The notes under the pieces: generated by a model
The model's input: the letters and a program-made list of their open reading frames with translations, nothing else
The model's database searches: none
Told to the model about the DNA's origin: nothing
Program-made: the position numbers and the translations under genes
NCBI RefSeq assembly: GCF_900205965.1
Contig: NZ_OAOF01000003.1
Coordinates: forward strand, 1-64,000
Length of the DNA: 64,000 nucleotides
DNA from: Lacrimispora amygdalina
Lineage (GTDB): Bacteria > Bacillota > Clostridia > Lachnospirales > Lachnospiraceae
Direction of reading: 5' to 3'
Shown here: piece by piece, positions 1 through 8,624 of the stretch
How the letters are laid out: every line of letters begins with the position of its first letter
Numbering within the stretch: the stretch's first letter is position 1

Positions 1-129
1 TCAGACATGATAATTATGAATGGATAACATTTGATGAAGGAAGAACCCCTTCTTCTGTTATCTGATAAGAAACTTGTTAACTGAGTAGTCATTCTTGACT
101 GCATCATTATTATACTAGGGGGAAATGAT

Positions 130-1116
130 ATGTATTTGCGCAAAAAAATTATTACTTTATTAGGGGCGTGCTTTTGTATGATAGCCGTACCGTTTACGTC
201 TATGGCTTCTTCCGACACAATCCAGGAGGTAAAAATTAATATTGGTTTGCAACAAGATGGGAACGATGTAGAAGTCGGTGTCACCACGGACTCCAATATG
301 TACCATGTAGATGATGTCGATGTAATTCGTGGGTCGGATATCAATTGGACTGATGATGATGCACACATTCTGAAAGTTCGGCTGAAAGCTGATGATAACA
401 ATACATTTTCTGAAGGGACTATAAAAAAGCATTTATCCATCAGTGGAGCTAGTGGAACGTTAGTAAGTTGTCAGTCAAATGGTTGGGATTTAACCGCATA
501 TATCGCATTAGATGTCTTTTATAAATATGACCTTGATGTGCGTGACTTAGCTTTAAGTGATCTGGAATGGGATGAGATGAATGGGATAGCCAGATGGAAC
601 GCAGCGGGTGATGCAGATAAGTATGAGGTACAGCTTTACCGTGGCAGCCAATCCGTAACGTCAGTGTTTAAAACGGAAGAAACAAGCTATGATTTTTCCA
701 GTTTTATTACCAAATCTGGTTCTTATACCTATAAAGTCCGTGCTATAACGGATTCGTCACTTAAGGGCAGCTGGAAAAAATCAGAATCCTGGCATGTAAA
801 TCTGAAAGATGCTGAAAAGATTAGTTCCGGTGGATCTGCGGATACGCTGTCAGGTCCTGGGGACAGCCGCAGTGGCAAATGGATAAAGGATGATAAAGGC
901 TGGAAGTATCGAACTGATAATACGTATATGGTCAGCAACTGGAAATATATTAATGGAAGCTGGTATTATTTCAATGAAGCTGGTTACATGGTGACTGGCT
1001 GGGTTAATTGGAAAAATAAGTGGTATTATTGCGGTGATGATGGTGCCATGGATACGAATACAACGACTCCGGATGGGTATAGGGTAGGAAATGATGGAGC
1101 ATGGACGGGAGCCTGA
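130..1116 (+). CDS. Secreted cell-wall-binding repeat protein
   Basis: This 328-residue protein starts with a signal peptide: Lys/Arg at residues 4-6, a hydrophobic core to about residue 22, and a likely cut after TSMA. The middle, roughly residues 30-230, is a beta-rich region of no family I recognise; residues 180-225 look fibronectin-like. The C-terminus holds two to three cell-wall/choline-binding repeats (CW_binding_1 type), visible as NGSWYYFNEAGYMVTGW and NKWYYCGDDGAM. Such repeats anchor proteins non-covalently to wall polymers. No catalytic domain is visible. The start follows a GGGGGAA ribosome site. The gene stands alone and ends at a strong hairpin. The secretion and repeat calls are secure; the function is unknown. 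Confidence 0.8.
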   Translation: MYLRKKIITLLGACFCMIAVPFTSMASSDTIQEVKINIGLQQDGNDVEVGVTTDSNMYHVDDVDVIRGSDINWTDDDAHILKVRLKADDNNTFSEGTIKKHLSISGASGTLVSCQSNGWDLTAYIALDVFYKYDLDVRDLALSDLEWDEMNGIARWNAAGDADKYEVQLYRGSQSVTSVFKTEETSYDFSSFITKSGSYTYKVRAITDSSLKGSWKKSESWHVNLKDAEKISSGGSADTLSGPGDSRSGKWIKDDKGWKYRTDNTYMVSNWKYINGSWYYFNEAGYMVTGWVNWKNKWYYCGDDGAMDTNTTTPDGYRVGNDGAWTGA

Positions 1117-1154
1117 TATTCATGTTCTGCATATTTGAAATTAACTTAGTATTA

Positions 1155-1246
1155 TAAAAGTCTTGTATCTTGAACTGCAACATCCCATAAGTTGAAATAG
1201 GCTTCGCTTATGGGGATCGGTTCAAGTTATAGGACTTTATTTTTTA
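1155..1246 (+). terminator. Long stem-loop terminator after the wall-binding gene
   Basis: An extended imperfect inverted repeat pairs 1155-1191 with 1207-1239. Its inner stem is CCCATAAG / CTTATGGG, and a T-rich run follows at 1239-1245. The position just after the stop of the wall-binding gene fits an intrinsic terminator. The arms, about 35 nt each, are unusually long for one. Confidence 0.65.
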
Positions 1247-1324
1247 TGTTGCATTTTCTTATGAATGGTTTTAAAATACTGGAAATAGTATAAAAGGTAT
1301 TAGTTTGTCTAGGGAGGATTTATA

Positions 1325-1855
1325 ATGAGTTACGATGCGTTAATAATTGTTGACATGCAGACTGCTTTGGTAGAAGCTGAACCTTATAACAGAGTGACAG
1401 TGATAGAGAATATAAAGGTATTATTGGATTCCTGCAGAAAAAAAGGTATCCCTGTTATCTACGTCCAGCACGACGGTGGAATGGGAGACGAGCTGGAGCA
1501 AGGCAGCGTCGGCTGGACGATTTACAAAGACATCGCTCCGCTCCCGGATGAAAAAATATTTGAAAAACATTATAACAGTGCATTTAGAAAGACCGGTTTA
1601 CATGAGTACCTGCAGGAAAAAGGTATAAAGAAAATTATTCTATGTGGAATGCAGACGGAGTACTGTCTCGATGTCACCTGTAAAGTGGCTTTTGAATATG
1701 AATATGAGGTAACCATACCGCAGTCAACCACGACCACATTTGATAATGCTTTTGCGAGCGGGAGGGACCTGGCAGAATATTATGAAAATAAAATATGGAA
1801 TAACCGCTATGCGCAGGTTATTAGTTTAGATGAGATAAAAGACTTGATAAAATAA
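1325..1855 (+). CDS. Cysteine hydrolase, isochorismatase family
   Basis: A 176-residue cytoplasmic alpha/beta hydrolase of the isochorismatase/nicotinamidase superfamily. The catalytic triad expected for the family is visible: D10 in ALIIVDMQ, K81 in FEKHYNSAF and C114 in GMQTEYCLDVT. Length is typical. These enzymes cleave amides or vinyl ethers, and the substrate cannot be read from sequence. The start has an AGGGAGGA ribosome site. The next gene, a GyrI-like protein, follows after 71 bases on the same strand with its own good ribosome site. The pair may be co-transcribed, but nothing points to a shared pathway. Confidence 0.88.
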   Translation: MSYDALIIVDMQTALVEAEPYNRVTVIENIKVLLDSCRKKGIPVIYVQHDGGMGDELEQGSVGWTIYKDIAPLPDEKIFEKHYNSAFRKTGLHEYLQEKGIKKIILCGMQTEYCLDVTCKVAFEYEYEVTIPQSTTTTFDNAFASGRDLAEYYENKIWNNRYAQVISLDEIKDLIK

Positions 1856-1926
1856 GTGATTGACTCTCACACGATGTAAGGTTTTATACTAGACCTTGAT
1901 AACAATTAGAAACTGGAGGTAAAAAT

Positions 1927-2559
1927 ATGGCTTTTGATTTTAAGAAAGAATATAAAGAATTTTATATGCCAAAAAACACACCGCAGATAATAACTGTTCC
2001 AGTTACAAATTATATCGCAGTGAGAGGCAAAGGGGATCCAAATCAGGAAGGCGGAGCATATCAGAAAGCATTGAACATTTTATATGCGGTTGCTTATACT
2101 ATTAAAATGAGTTATAAGGGTACGCATAAAATAGAAGGTTTTTTTGAATATGTAGTTCCTCCGCTGGAAGGCTTCTGGTGGCAGGATCATGTCACAGGTG
2201 TGGACTACTCAAATAAGGACACATTCAATTGGATTTCCGTTATCCGTCTGCCGGACTTTGTAACAAAAGAGGATTTTGACTGGGCAGTGGCAGAAGCGGG
2301 CAGAAAGAAAAAGCTTGATTGCTCGTTGGCAGAGTTCCTGACAGTAGACGAGGGGCTATGTGTACAAATCATGCACATGGGCCCATTTGATGAGGAACCG
2401 GCTACCGTTGCTGTTATGGATGAGTATCTGCATGAAAATGGTTATATAAATGATATGTCAGATATCCGTTTACACCATGAAATTTATCTTTCAGATACCC
2501 GTAAAGTGCAGCCCGCAAAATGGAAGACAGTCATTCGTCACCCCATAATAAAGACCTGA
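1927..2559 (+). CDS. GyrI-like small-molecule-binding protein
   Basis: A 210-residue stand-alone GyrI-like/SOUL-type domain protein, as found in many Firmicutes. Diagnostic stretches are the start MAFDFKKEYKEFYMPKN, the core YIAVRGKGDPN, and the C-terminal IMHMGPFDEEPATV followed by LHHEIYLSD. The same fold forms the effector pocket of BmrR-type regulators, but there is no DNA-binding domain here. It probably binds or hydrolyses small hydrophobic or cationic compounds; the ligand is unknown. The ribosome site is AACTGGAGGTAAAAAT. No terminator is obvious downstream before the convergent operon. Confidence 0.85.
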   Translation: MAFDFKKEYKEFYMPKNTPQIITVPVTNYIAVRGKGDPNQEGGAYQKALNILYAVAYTIKMSYKGTHKIEGFFEYVVPPLEGFWWQDHVTGVDYSNKDTFNWISVIRLPDFVTKEDFDWAVAEAGRKKKLDCSLAEFLTVDEGLCVQIMHMGPFDEEPATVAVMDEYLHENGYINDMSDIRLHHEIYLSDTRKVQPAKWKTVIRHPIIKT

Positions 2560-2702
2560 AATAAGCACTATTCCTATAATCAGGTTGAATAACTATGAAT
2601 CTGTAGAGCCGAACATTTATGCACTGTGCTTTTGTTTGCAACATTTATCTTGGCATTGCTGATTACATAAACAGCCTGCTCCGCTTCAATGGGCATAAGT
2701 TG

Positions 2703-2737
2703 AAAAAATAGCCTACCATACGGCAACAGGATAGGCG
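2703..2737 (-). terminator. Terminator of the kinase-regulator operon
   Basis: Read on the minus strand, GCCTATCC pairs with GGTAGGC around a 10-nt loop and is followed by TATTTTTTC. It lies 27 bases beyond the stop of the response regulator gene, so it should end that operon. The remaining sequence between 2560 and 2700 shows no convincing gene. Confidence 0.75.
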
Positions 2738-2763
2738 GTGACCATTTTAGTAAAAGCAATTAA

Positions 2764-3522
2764 TTAAGTTCTATTCCGGTATTCGCTTGGCTGAATACCC
2801 ACATAAGATTTAAAAACCCTGCTGAAATAAGCGCTGTCCGGATATCCGGATAATTCCCCTACCTTCTGGATCTCCAAACCCGGGTTATGGAGCAACAGCC
2901 GTTTGGCTTCATTGATTCGAATTCTTGTCAGATACTTGGAAGGAGTTTCTCCTGTACTCTTCTTAAATATCTTCCCGAGATATTCCGGTGTAAATCCCAG
3001 CTTCTCACTGATTTCCTGGAAAAAAACTTCATTCTTATAATTCTCCTGAAGATATTTCTCCATGAGTCTGCAAATAGATTCCTGGCTCAGTCTGTCATGA
3101 TCCGTACAGTAGGATTCCAGGACATCTGTTTCAGACTTCATGGTAATCAGCAGCTTCTGAAGTGATTCAAACAGATTCTCCACTGTAACCGGTTTTAATA
3201 AATAATCTACGACTCCATAGCGGATGGCAGACTGGGCATATGAAAAATCATCATAACCGCTGATTATAATAATCTTAACACCAGGATGATTCTTCTTTAA
3301 ATATCCTGCCAGCTCAATCCCGTCACACTGTGGCATCCGTATATCAGTGATAATGAGATCCGGGCAGGTTGCCTCTGTTAATTCAATTGCCTCCAGTCCA
3401 TTTGCAGCTTCACCCGCCAGCCTAAGAGGCAGATTCAACGAAGTGATTTTTTTGATCAGGTTTTTTCGAATCAGGCTTTCATCTTCCGCTGCCAGATAAC
3501 TATAGCTCTGGATGGTGCTCAT
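2764..3522 (-). CDS. YesN-type response regulator with AraC-type DNA-binding domain
   Basis: A 252-residue response regulator. Residues 1-125 are a receiver domain with the acidic pair E13/D14, phospho-acceptor D60 in DLIITDIRM and a conserved Lys in LLKPV. Residues 150-252 are an AraC-type double helix-turn-helix ending KSYVGIQPSEYRNRT. I chose the ATG at 3522 because GGGAGG precedes it at proper spacing; a longer frame upstream lacks this. It overlaps the end of the kinase gene by 23 bases, so the two are translationally linked. The partner regulators of this class usually activate a neighbouring sugar ABC operon, here the divergent one starting at 5567. Confidence 0.9.
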   Translation of the reverse strand: MSTIQSYSYLAAEDESLIRKNLIKKITSLNLPLRLAGEAANGLEAIELTEATCPDLIITDIRMPQCDGIELAGYLKKNHPGVKIIIISGYDDFSYAQSAIRYGVVDYLLKPVTVENLFESLQKLLITMKSETDVLESYCTDHDRLSQESICRLMEKYLQENYKNEVFFQEISEKLGFTPEYLGKIFKKSTGETPSKYLTRIRINEAKRLLLHNPGLEIQKVGELSGYPDSAYFSRVFKSYVGIQPSEYRNRT

Positions 3523-5374
3523 AATATTCCTCCCTTGACTGATAGACAGGTCCGCCCAGAATAAAACTGGTTTTGTTTGAATTGGAGCAGTCAATCTGGA
3601 ATACTGCTTCCGCTCCATACAGCAGCCTTAAACGCAGGCAGACATTTTTAAGTCCCATGTTGCCGATCTGCAGTGAATTCCATTCTTTATCCATATCCAG
3701 GTTTTCATAGAGTCTTAACAGTTCGTTTTTCTTTTCTTCACTTAAGAGCCCTCCATTATCCTCAACCTTTAAATACCACCGTTCATGATCCGCATAGGAA
3801 GAGATGGAAAGCTGCCATGGCGGAGAAATCTGAAATCCGTATTTAAACGCATTTTCCACAATTGGCTGAATAATGAGTTTTGGTATGTAGAATTGCTCCG
3901 TTTCCTTTGCAATGTCCAGGGTATAGGAAAAACCTTCATGAAAGCGCATCTGCATACAGTTTAAATAGCACTCCGTATAAAAGATCTCCTCCTTAAGTGG
4001 GACAATCATCTCTCTGGAGGAAGAAATATATCGGAAGTAGTCACAAAGGTACTGGCACATCCGTACGATATCCTCATTCATCTCTTCTTCCGCCATCACC
4101 GATATATTGGTCAGGCAGTTATAAAGAAAATGAGGGTTGATGAGTGACTGGGCGGCCTGAAATTTGGCCCTTGTTTCCTCGGACCTGGACAATAAGACTT
4201 CCTGCGAAGTGGAACGCAGCTTTTCGTACATGCTGCGAATGGATTCACACAGCAGGGAAAGTTCTTTAATGCTGCTGTCAGCAGAGGTTAAGTTCACCTT
4301 TTTTTCGTCAAGTACACGGCTGATGGTGATTTTACCTGTCGCTGCCGTAAGCTTTTCCAAAGGTACCGTGAGACGCTTGGATATAAAAAAGCAGATGAAG
4401 AGGGTTACCAGAATGGAAAATGCTCCGATCAGGAAAAACGTTGTTCTGAAAAAGGACAGTGATCGGTTAAATGCTGATTTTGGTTTGATTAAGATCACAG
4501 TCCAGTCATAGCCCTCAATCGTCTGGTCAGCATAGAGATATTTGCCGCTGCTTCCTGTATTTAAGATGCCGGCTTTATCGTCTTTTGATGAAGCCTGAGT
4601 GATCATGGCATAGTAATTGGGATACGAGGAATCCGACTGATAAGGATAGACAAGTTCCTTTCTGGAATTATAAATAAAGACCCAGCTGTCCGGATTCTGG
4701 CTTTCAAGCTGGGAGCATAAGGAGAATATCCGGTCGCAGTCCTGTACCACTTCAACAATCCCTTCCGGCGTGCCGTCCGGTTCCAGAAAGAGACGTACCA
4801 GGGATATGAATTTCTGGGATTTCTGATTTTCGCCTTTTGCCGAGAGCTGCCGGTTCACAATCGGAGCCGTTATGTATTTATGACCGTTTAATGCAAGGGT
4901 CTGGGAATACCAGGGGAGGTGTTCTAAATTCACAGAAGTAGTTTTAAGCCAGTAACCGGCTTCCACGCAGGAACCGTCCATTGTATATAAGTTAATTTCA
5001 GAGGCACTCTGATAGGCTCCGATCATGGCTGTGACGATATCATGGATTGCCATCGCCTTTTCTCTGGAATCTGCCTGATTAACAGGTGCTGTTCCGTTAC
5101 GCTGATAAGAGGTGGAGAACTCCCTGAAATTCATTTTTATGGCATTGGAATAAACAATGTTCATGGAGATGGACGAGAGGCTGTCAAGCTGGGTTCTGAC
5201 CGAGCTTTCCACCGAAGCGCACATATTCTCAAGATCCTTAGAGGCATCCTTTAAGGCATTTTTGCGATAATGAGTATAAGTGAAAATAAAGAAAATAGCC
5301 AGTAGTACCAGGATAAAAAGACTATATATAATAAAGAGATACCATTTTTGGGAATACTGTTCTGACTTTTTGAT
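3500..5374 (-). CDS. YesM-type sensor histidine kinase, possible AUC start
   Basis: A membrane sensor kinase of about 624 residues. There is an N-terminal membrane segment (YSLFILVLLAIFFIFTY), an extracellular Cache-like region of about 250 residues, a second membrane segment before a HAMP linker, a His_kinase domain with H415 in SLINPHFLYN, and a C-terminal ATPase with the N-box IVENAFKYG. It should sense an extracellular sugar or its binding protein. The start is odd. A TTG further out at 5410 overlaps the -10 box of the operon's own promoter. The strong ribosome site AGGGAGGTG (5390-5382) instead sits nine bases before an in-frame ATC at 5374, with no ATG, GTG or TTG nearby. Function is secure, the start is not. 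Confidence 0.85.
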   Translation of the reverse strand: MKKSEQYSQKWYLFIIYSLFILVLLAIFFIFTYTHYRKNALKDASKDLENMCASVESSVRTQLDSLSSISMNIVYSNAIKMNFREFSTSYQRNGTAPVNQADSREKAMAIHDIVTAMIGAYQSASEINLYTMDGSCVEAGYWLKTTSVNLEHLPWYSQTLALNGHKYITAPIVNRQLSAKGENQKSQKFISLVRLFLEPDGTPEGIVEVVQDCDRIFSLCSQLESQNPDSWVFIYNSRKELVYPYQSDSSYPNYYAMITQASSKDDKAGILNTGSSGKYLYADQTIEGYDWTVILIKPKSAFNRSLSFFRTTFFLIGAFSILVTLFICFFISKRLTVPLEKLTAATGKITISRVLDEKKVNLTSADSSIKELSLLCESIRSMYEKLRSTSQEVLLSRSEETRAKFQAAQSLINPHFLYNCLTNISVMAEEEMNEDIVRMCQYLCDYFRYISSSREMIVPLKEEIFYTECYLNCMQMRFHEGFSYTLDIAKETEQFYIPKLIIQPIVENAFKYGFQISPPWQLSISSYADHERWYLKVEDNGGLLSEEKKNELLRLYENLDMDKEWNSLQIGNMGLKNVCLRLRLLYGAEAVFQIDCSNSNKTSFILGGPVYQSREEYYEHHPEL

Positions 5375-5401
5375 CGAAAAGCACCTCCCTTTTTGAACAA
5401 C

Positions 5402-5430
5402 ATTATACAATGTAGTTCAAAAAAATGCAA
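5402..5430 (-). promoter_or_regulatory. Sigma-A promoter of the kinase-regulator operon
   Basis: On the minus strand there is TTGCAT (5430-5425), 17 bases, then TATAAT (5407-5402). The spacing is ideal and the -10 is perfect. Transcription would start near 5395, giving a leader of only about 20 bases before the kinase ribosome site. Confidence 0.75.
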
Positions 5431-5440
5431 ATGGTAGTTC
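5412..5440. promoter_or_regulatory. Direct repeats GTAGTTC, possible regulator binding site
   Basis: Two copies of GTAGTTC at 5412-5418 and 5434-5440 lie 22 bases apart, about two helical turns, between the divergent promoters. They flank the -35 box of the kinase promoter and sit just upstream of the ABC operon -35. AraC-type domains such as that of the neighbouring regulator bind such direct repeats. Assignment is an inference. Confidence 0.4.
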
Positions 5441-5453
5441 GTAATTGTCTATT

Positions 5454-5480
5454 TTGACCCAGTCTCGCTTGTGGTATTAT
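5454..5480 (+). promoter_or_regulatory. Promoter of the sugar ABC operon
   Basis: TTGACC (5454-5459) and TATTAT (5475-5480) are separated by 15 bases. A TGG just before the -10 makes it an extended -10 element, which can offset the short spacer. A short spacer with direct repeats upstream fits activator control. Confidence 0.6.
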
Positions 5481-5566
5481 GAATTTATAACAAAACATTA
5501 TTTGTTCCAGCTACTTATATGGAAGAAATAACGAATCTCTCGGTGAGAAGAATAAAGGAGAATGTC

Positions 5567-6898
5567 ATGAAAAAGAGTGGAAAGAAAATGATCAGCCTGA
5601 CTTTGGCGGTGATACTTGCGGCAGGATTAACGGCGGGCTGCAATACGGGAGCCAGCAGCGGGAATAGTAATGAGAGCGGTGGTACAAAAAAGAATGTAAC
5701 ACTGACATTTGGCAGTCATCAAAGTGGTCTTCCTACTTCCGGTATTGTTCAGGAACTTGCCAAAGAGTTTGAAGGAGAAACGGGAATTAAGATTGATTTT
5801 CAGATTTCTCCGGATGCACAATGGAGAGATTTAATTAAGGTGAAGCTGGAGTCGGGAGAAGCACCGGATATTATATGCGCGGATACGCCCATCGACCTTG
5901 CTTCCAGCACTCATATGGATCAATACTGTGCAGAGCTGTCAGATCAGAGCTGGGTGGACCGGATGGATAAAAGCGCACGGTCTGCAGTTTCTGTTGACAA
6001 AAAGGTATACGGCATTACATTTCCTGGAGCAAAGATGTATTTTTATCTCTATAATAAAGACATTTTCAATCAGTTAGGACTGAAGGTCCCTTCCACCTAT
6101 GCAGAATTCAAAGAAGTCTGCCAGAAAATCAAGGATTCCGGGACAACACCAATTTATGAAGCGACCACCAATGGATGGCATCAGGTGCTTCCGCTGTTTG
6201 AGACAGGCGGATTGTGGCTGGCCCAGGACCCGGATATCTACCAGAAGTTAAATGATAACAAGATTGATCTGGATCAGATTCCTTCCCTTCTGACGATTAT
6301 TGAGCAGCTAGATGAATGTGCCAGAGCAGGTTATTTCGGTGACGATTATTTAAGCAATGCATGGGAAAACGGAAAAGAGGCAATGGCTTCGGGCAGATGT
6401 GCCATGACAATCGCGGAATTAGGCTACCGGGGTGAGATTGAAGCGGATTATCCGGATTTTAAAGCCAATGAAAAATTAGGGGCGTTTGTGATGCCGTGGG
6501 GAGATAACCAGATCATTGGAGTCAATCCTGCAAGCAATGCTTATTTCATTAACAAGGACAGTAAGTATGTGGAAGAGGCAAAGCAATTTTTTGAATTCCT
6601 TTCCAGACCGGAAAACTTACAGAAACGTCTTGACGGACAGCCGGAGCTAAGCAACTTATGCTGGTCTGAGATTAAGAGCAAATATTCTGAAGAGGATCAG
6701 AAATTCCTGGATTCCCTTCAAAAGGCCAATGTAGTCCAGACCTCTGTGAATTATATTGACAGCCAGTGGATGGACGTAGGTAAGGATCTGGAATCCATGT
6801 ATACAGGCGCGATGAACCCGAAGGATGTACTGGACTCAATTATGAAGCGGCGGACGGAGCAGGCGACTCTGCAAAAAGATCCGGGCTGGATAAAATAA
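5567..6898 (+). CDS. Sugar ABC transporter substrate-binding lipoprotein
   Basis: A 443-residue extracellular solute-binding protein of family 1 (MalE-like). The lipoprotein signal is clear: KKSGKK, a hydrophobic stretch, then the lipobox LTAGC with the Cys to be lipidated. The Ser/Gly/Asn-rich linker after it is normal. The mature part begins with the typical TLTFGSHQSG strand and runs the usual length. The ATG at 5567 follows AAAGGAGAA; longer in-frame starts have no such site. It is the first gene of an operon with two permeases and two glycosidases. The ligand is therefore probably an oligosaccharide with glucose and xylose units, but the sequence alone cannot prove it. Confidence 0.92.
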   Translation: MKKSGKKMISLTLAVILAAGLTAGCNTGASSGNSNESGGTKKNVTLTFGSHQSGLPTSGIVQELAKEFEGETGIKIDFQISPDAQWRDLIKVKLESGEAPDIICADTPIDLASSTHMDQYCAELSDQSWVDRMDKSARSAVSVDKKVYGITFPGAKMYFYLYNKDIFNQLGLKVPSTYAEFKEVCQKIKDSGTTPIYEATTNGWHQVLPLFETGGLWLAQDPDIYQKLNDNKIDLDQIPSLLTIIEQLDECARAGYFGDDYLSNAWENGKEAMASGRCAMTIAELGYRGEIEADYPDFKANEKLGAFVMPWGDNQIIGVNPASNAYFINKDSKYVEEAKQFFEFLSRPENLQKRLDGQPELSNLCWSEIKSKYSEEDQKFLDSLQKANVVQTSVNYIDSQWMDVGKDLESMYTGAMNPKDVLDSIMKRRTEQATLQKDPGWIK

Positions 6899-6911
6899 AG
6901 GAACGATGTAA

Positions 6912-7790
6912 ATGAACAGAAAAAAAATATACCCGTGGTATTATGCTGCCGGTGCGGCCATTCTCTTCTTTCTCCTGTGCTTTCTGCCGGGCGTGCTTGG
7001 AATCGCATATTCCTTTACAGACTGGAATAATTTCAGCAGTGAGATACATTTTGTGGGGCTGGCAAATTATAAAGCAATTTTTCAGGGAAAATCGGAATAT
7101 TTGAAATACATATTTAATACCCTGTTATTTACAGCAGCCACAACGGTTCTGAAAACGATTGTGGGGCTGGCTCTGGCCCTGTTATTAACCAGGTCTTTTA
7201 TCTGGGGTAAAAATGTCCACCGCATGATTATATTTTCGCCTCAGGTTATGTCCTATCTTGTGGTAGGTCTGGTTTTCCGGAGCATGCTTCACCCAAACAC
7301 AGGCTTTTTAAATAATTTCCTGAGAGGAATCGGTCTTGCAGGACTGGCAAATAACTGGCTGACTGACTTAAAACTTGTTTTTCCAACTGTGATTTTAGTC
7401 GATACCTGGAAGGGTATGGGATATATTATGGTGATTATCATTGCGGGGCTGCTTTCTGTAGCCCCGGAATACTACGAAGCTGCCAGCATCGACGGTGCCA
7501 GCTTCTTTCAAAAGTTTACCCGTATCACCCTTCCGCTTTTAAAACCAGTTCTTGTAAATATAACGGTTTTAAATGTCACGTATGGTCTGCGAGTCTTTGA
7601 CATGATCTATTCCCTGACAAACGGCGGACCGGGCAATGCCACCGGAGTGATTAATACGGCAGTATATAAAGAATTTTCCAAAGGCAATCTGGCCATGGGA
7701 ACCACGCTGTCAAGTATCTTATTCTTAGTGGTTTTATCTCTCCTTTATTTTATTATCTGGTCGATGGAAAACAAGGAGGTGGAGGTATGA
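6912..7790 (+). CDS. Sugar ABC transporter permease, MalF type
   Basis: A 292-residue inner-membrane permease with six predicted helices; the first is at residues 9-30. The cytoplasmic EAA loop that docks the ATPase reads EYYEAASIDGASFFQKFTRI. It begins 13 bases after the binding-protein gene and overlaps the next permease by four bases. No ATP-binding subunit is encoded nearby, so a shared MsmK/UgpC-type ATPase elsewhere is expected, as is usual for this transporter family in Firmicutes. Confidence 0.93.
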   Translation: MNRKKIYPWYYAAGAAILFFLLCFLPGVLGIAYSFTDWNNFSSEIHFVGLANYKAIFQGKSEYLKYIFNTLLFTAATTVLKTIVGLALALLLTRSFIWGKNVHRMIIFSPQVMSYLVVGLVFRSMLHPNTGFLNNFLRGIGLAGLANNWLTDLKLVFPTVILVDTWKGMGYIMVIIIAGLLSVAPEYYEAASIDGASFFQKFTRITLPLLKPVLVNITVLNVTYGLRVFDMIYSLTNGGPGNATGVINTAVYKEFSKGNLAMGTTLSSILFLVVLSLLYFIIWSMENKEVEV

Positions 7791-8608
7791 GAAAGAGAAG
7801 CATTGTTTCCTTAGCCGGAAATCTGGTTACCATTTTTATCAGTCTGATTGTTTTACTTCCGCTGGCAGTCTTATTAATCAATTCCTTTAAGACCTCCGCG
7901 GAGGCTAACCGTATGACCCTTTCTCTGCCGAAAGAATGGGTGTTTGAAAATTACATTACAGTGGTGGAAAAGGGAAAGCTGTTTTCTTCATTTCTTAATG
8001 GAATTCTTTATGCTTCCTGCAGCGTAGTATTAATTGTCATTCTGGTTTCAGCTGCCGCATTTGTGATATCCAGAAATCAAAAGGGGATCAACCGGTTTTT
8101 GTATTATTTTATTATTTCAGGAATAGCAGTACCAATTAACAACGTGGCGCTGATGAAGGTATTACAGGTTTTTCATCTGGTGAATACACGGGTCGGAATT
8201 ATTCTTTTATATGCAGCAATTAATATTCCTTTAAGTCTTTTTCTTTCCTTTGGATTTATTGCGACAATACCCAGGGAGATTGATGAAGCAGCGGTGATTG
8301 ACGGGTGCAGTCCACGCCAGCTTTTTATAAGGGTGATTGTACCTCTTATAAAACCGATTATGTCTACGGTATTCGTATTAGAGTTTATGACGGTGTGGAA
8401 CGATTTTACCATGCCGCTGTATTATCTGAACAATTCCCGGAAATGGCCCATGACTCTGGCAGTATACAGCTTTTTCGGAGCATTTGAGAATTCCTGGAAT
8501 CTGGTTGCTGCAGACATTATATTAACTCTGGCACCGGTACTGGTGGTATTTGTTATAGGTCAGAAGTATATTGTGGGCGGAGTTTCCGCCGGTTCGGTCA
8601 AGGGATAA
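7787..8608 (+). CDS. Sugar ABC transporter permease, MalG type
   Basis: A 273-residue permease forming a heterodimer with the preceding one. Six membrane helices are predicted; the EAA loop reads EIDEAAVIDGCSPRQLFIRV. The ATG overlaps the upstream stop (ATGAG), which gives translational coupling. A conserved tail, QKYIVGGVSAGSVKG, is typical of the C-terminus of MalG-type permeases. Confidence 0.93.
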   Translation: MRKRSIVSLAGNLVTIFISLIVLLPLAVLLINSFKTSAEANRMTLSLPKEWVFENYITVVEKGKLFSSFLNGILYASCSVVLIVILVSAAAFVISRNQKGINRFLYYFIISGIAVPINNVALMKVLQVFHLVNTRVGIILLYAAINIPLSLFLSFGFIATIPREIDEAAVIDGCSPRQLFIRVIVPLIKPIMSTVFVLEFMTVWNDFTMPLYYLNNSRKWPMTLAVYSFFGAFENSWNLVAADIILTLAPVLVVFVIGQKYIVGGVSAGSVKG

Positions 8609-8624
8609 ACAACAGGAGGTTTCC

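Noticed and set aside
130..1116. Choline-binding-type wall repeats near a choline catabolism locus, as a functional link
   Set aside because: The repeats are common wall anchors in this family and lie 15 kb away, beyond several unrelated operons. Nothing ties them to choline metabolism.
2575..2700. Protein-like stretch on the minus strand (AVYVISNAKINVANKS)
   Set aside because: No start with a ribosome site and no continuation; it is the region after a terminator. Probably chance.
5489..5506. Inverted repeat AACAAA-N6-TTTGTT near the ABC operon transcript start
   Set aside because: Short and AT-rich, so likely to occur by chance; the direct repeats upstream fit the regulator type better.
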